In this document: positions 63,830 through 64,000 of the stretch, piece by piece
How the letters are laid out: each line of letters starts with the position of its first letter
Position numbering within the stretch: the first letter of the stretch is position 1
Assembly (NCBI GenBank): GCA_019449655.1
Contig: JAHQXD010000003.1
Coordinates: forward strand, 294,752 to 358,751
Direction: 5' to 3'
Origin: Ferrigenium straubiae
GTDB taxonomy: Bacteria; Pseudomonadota; Gammaproteobacteria; Burkholderiales; Gallionellaceae
DNA: 64,000 nt
Made by a program: the position numbers and the translations under genes
The notes under the pieces: generated by a model
Databases searched by the model: none
Told to the model about the DNA's origin: nothing
What the model saw: the letters and a program-made list of their open reading frames with translations, nothing else

Positions 63830-64000
63830 TTGCCTTGTGCATTCAGGGTTTGCCCCTTGGCTACCGTTCAGTGTCTTTGCTGGCGATGTGGTGAAGCAGA
63901 GGGCTTAATCTACTCGACAAGGTCAGGCCTTAGCGCAGACTTCAAGCTGCCTCTGCTTCGGGTGGTGGTAGCTAACCACCACAATGGGGAAGATACAAGC
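63830..64000 (-). ncRNA. Candidate IS110 bridge RNA region (partial)
   Basis: IS110 elements are known to express a bridge RNA from the non-coding part upstream of the transposase; its two loops pair with target and donor DNA. Here the upstream region has strong self-complementarity: GAAGCAGAGG (63894) pairs with CCTCTGCTTC (63951), enclosing about 47 bases, and GGTGGTGG with CCACCAC (around 63961-63983) forms a tight hairpin. The transcript ends are not defined, and the element may run past 64000. Confidence 0.4.

Larger units (their letters stand above)
62756..64000 (-). mobile_element. IS110-family insertion sequence (right-hand boundary not seen)
   Basis: The element comprises an intact DEDD transposase (62807-63793) with a short 3' non-coding part, no more than about 50 bases before the palindromic repeat, and a long 5' non-coding part reaching the window edge. 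This layout, with the long non-coding part upstream of the transposase, fits the IS110 group rather than IS1111, where it is downstream. IS110 elements lack terminal inverted repeats, so the ends cannot be fixed by eye. The 64000 end is the window edge, not the element end. Confidence 0.75.

Overview
The window reads as one dense, high-G+C chromosomal stretch of a betaproteobacterium. I infer an autotrophic, sulfide-oxidising member of the Nitrosomonadales (Gallionellaceae or Sulfuricellaceae-like). The reasons are a proteobacterial phosphoribulokinase, a type I sulfide:quinone oxidoreductase, a Sco/SafE-like copper pair for terminal oxidase assembly, and betaproteobacterial gene orders such as cutA-dsbD-aroQ-accB-accC-prmA. 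The taxonomic call is inference; there is no rRNA in the window. No gene-free stretch exceeds 300 bases. No tRNA, rRNA or CRISPR array was recognised.

Layout. 1-2228: the start of a secreted SGNH-like protein and its MBOAT O-acyltransferase partner. 2294-7271: rarA, lolA, ftsK and an orphan LuxR-type response regulator. 7412-13475: a sco-safE-bioD-bioC-bioH-bioF-bioB run on the minus strand, with comF divergent from bioB. 14245-31947: a complete-looking MSHA-type IV pilus locus (mshE, G, pseudopilin, a duplicated membrane protein, mshA, C, D, O, P, Q, I, I2, J, K, L, M, N in transcription order). 32047-35240: trmL facing gpsA-SH3 protein-secB-grxC-rhodanese. 35221-43338: an O-antigen-ligase/PglL-like protein, a DUF2892 protein, an RND pump, sulfide:quinone oxidoreductase, a membrane-fusion protein and an ArsR-type regulator. 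This block sits between the yibN-like rhodanese gene and gpmI, which are adjacent in E. coli. 43442-47980: gpmI-envC-ctpA and a small unknown gene. 48030-49812: xthA and prkB. 50094-60810: leuS-lptE-holA-cutA-dsbD-aroQ-accB-accC-prmA-DUF3426. 60957-61987: divergent plsY and folB. 62044-64000: an A+T-richer accessory tail with a HEPN-like gene and an IS110-family element.

How parts work together. The bio genes make biotin, which AccB/AccC later in the window use. The MSHA genes encode an extension ATPase with a c-di-GMP-binding N-terminal motif, platform, secretin, alignment proteins, pilins and a very large MshQ surface protein. The ArsR protein has two cysteines 66 residues apart, as in the persulfide sensors SqrR/BigR, and precedes hlyD-sqr-RND. 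With the nearby rhodanese and DUF2892 protein this suggests a sulfide/persulfide response module coupled to an efflux pump.

The most striking small-scale feature is a set of at least six families of short palindromic dispersed repeats. Several have been absorbed into reading frames (gpsA, trmL, the PglL-like ligase, possibly sco). The IS110 element abuts one of them.
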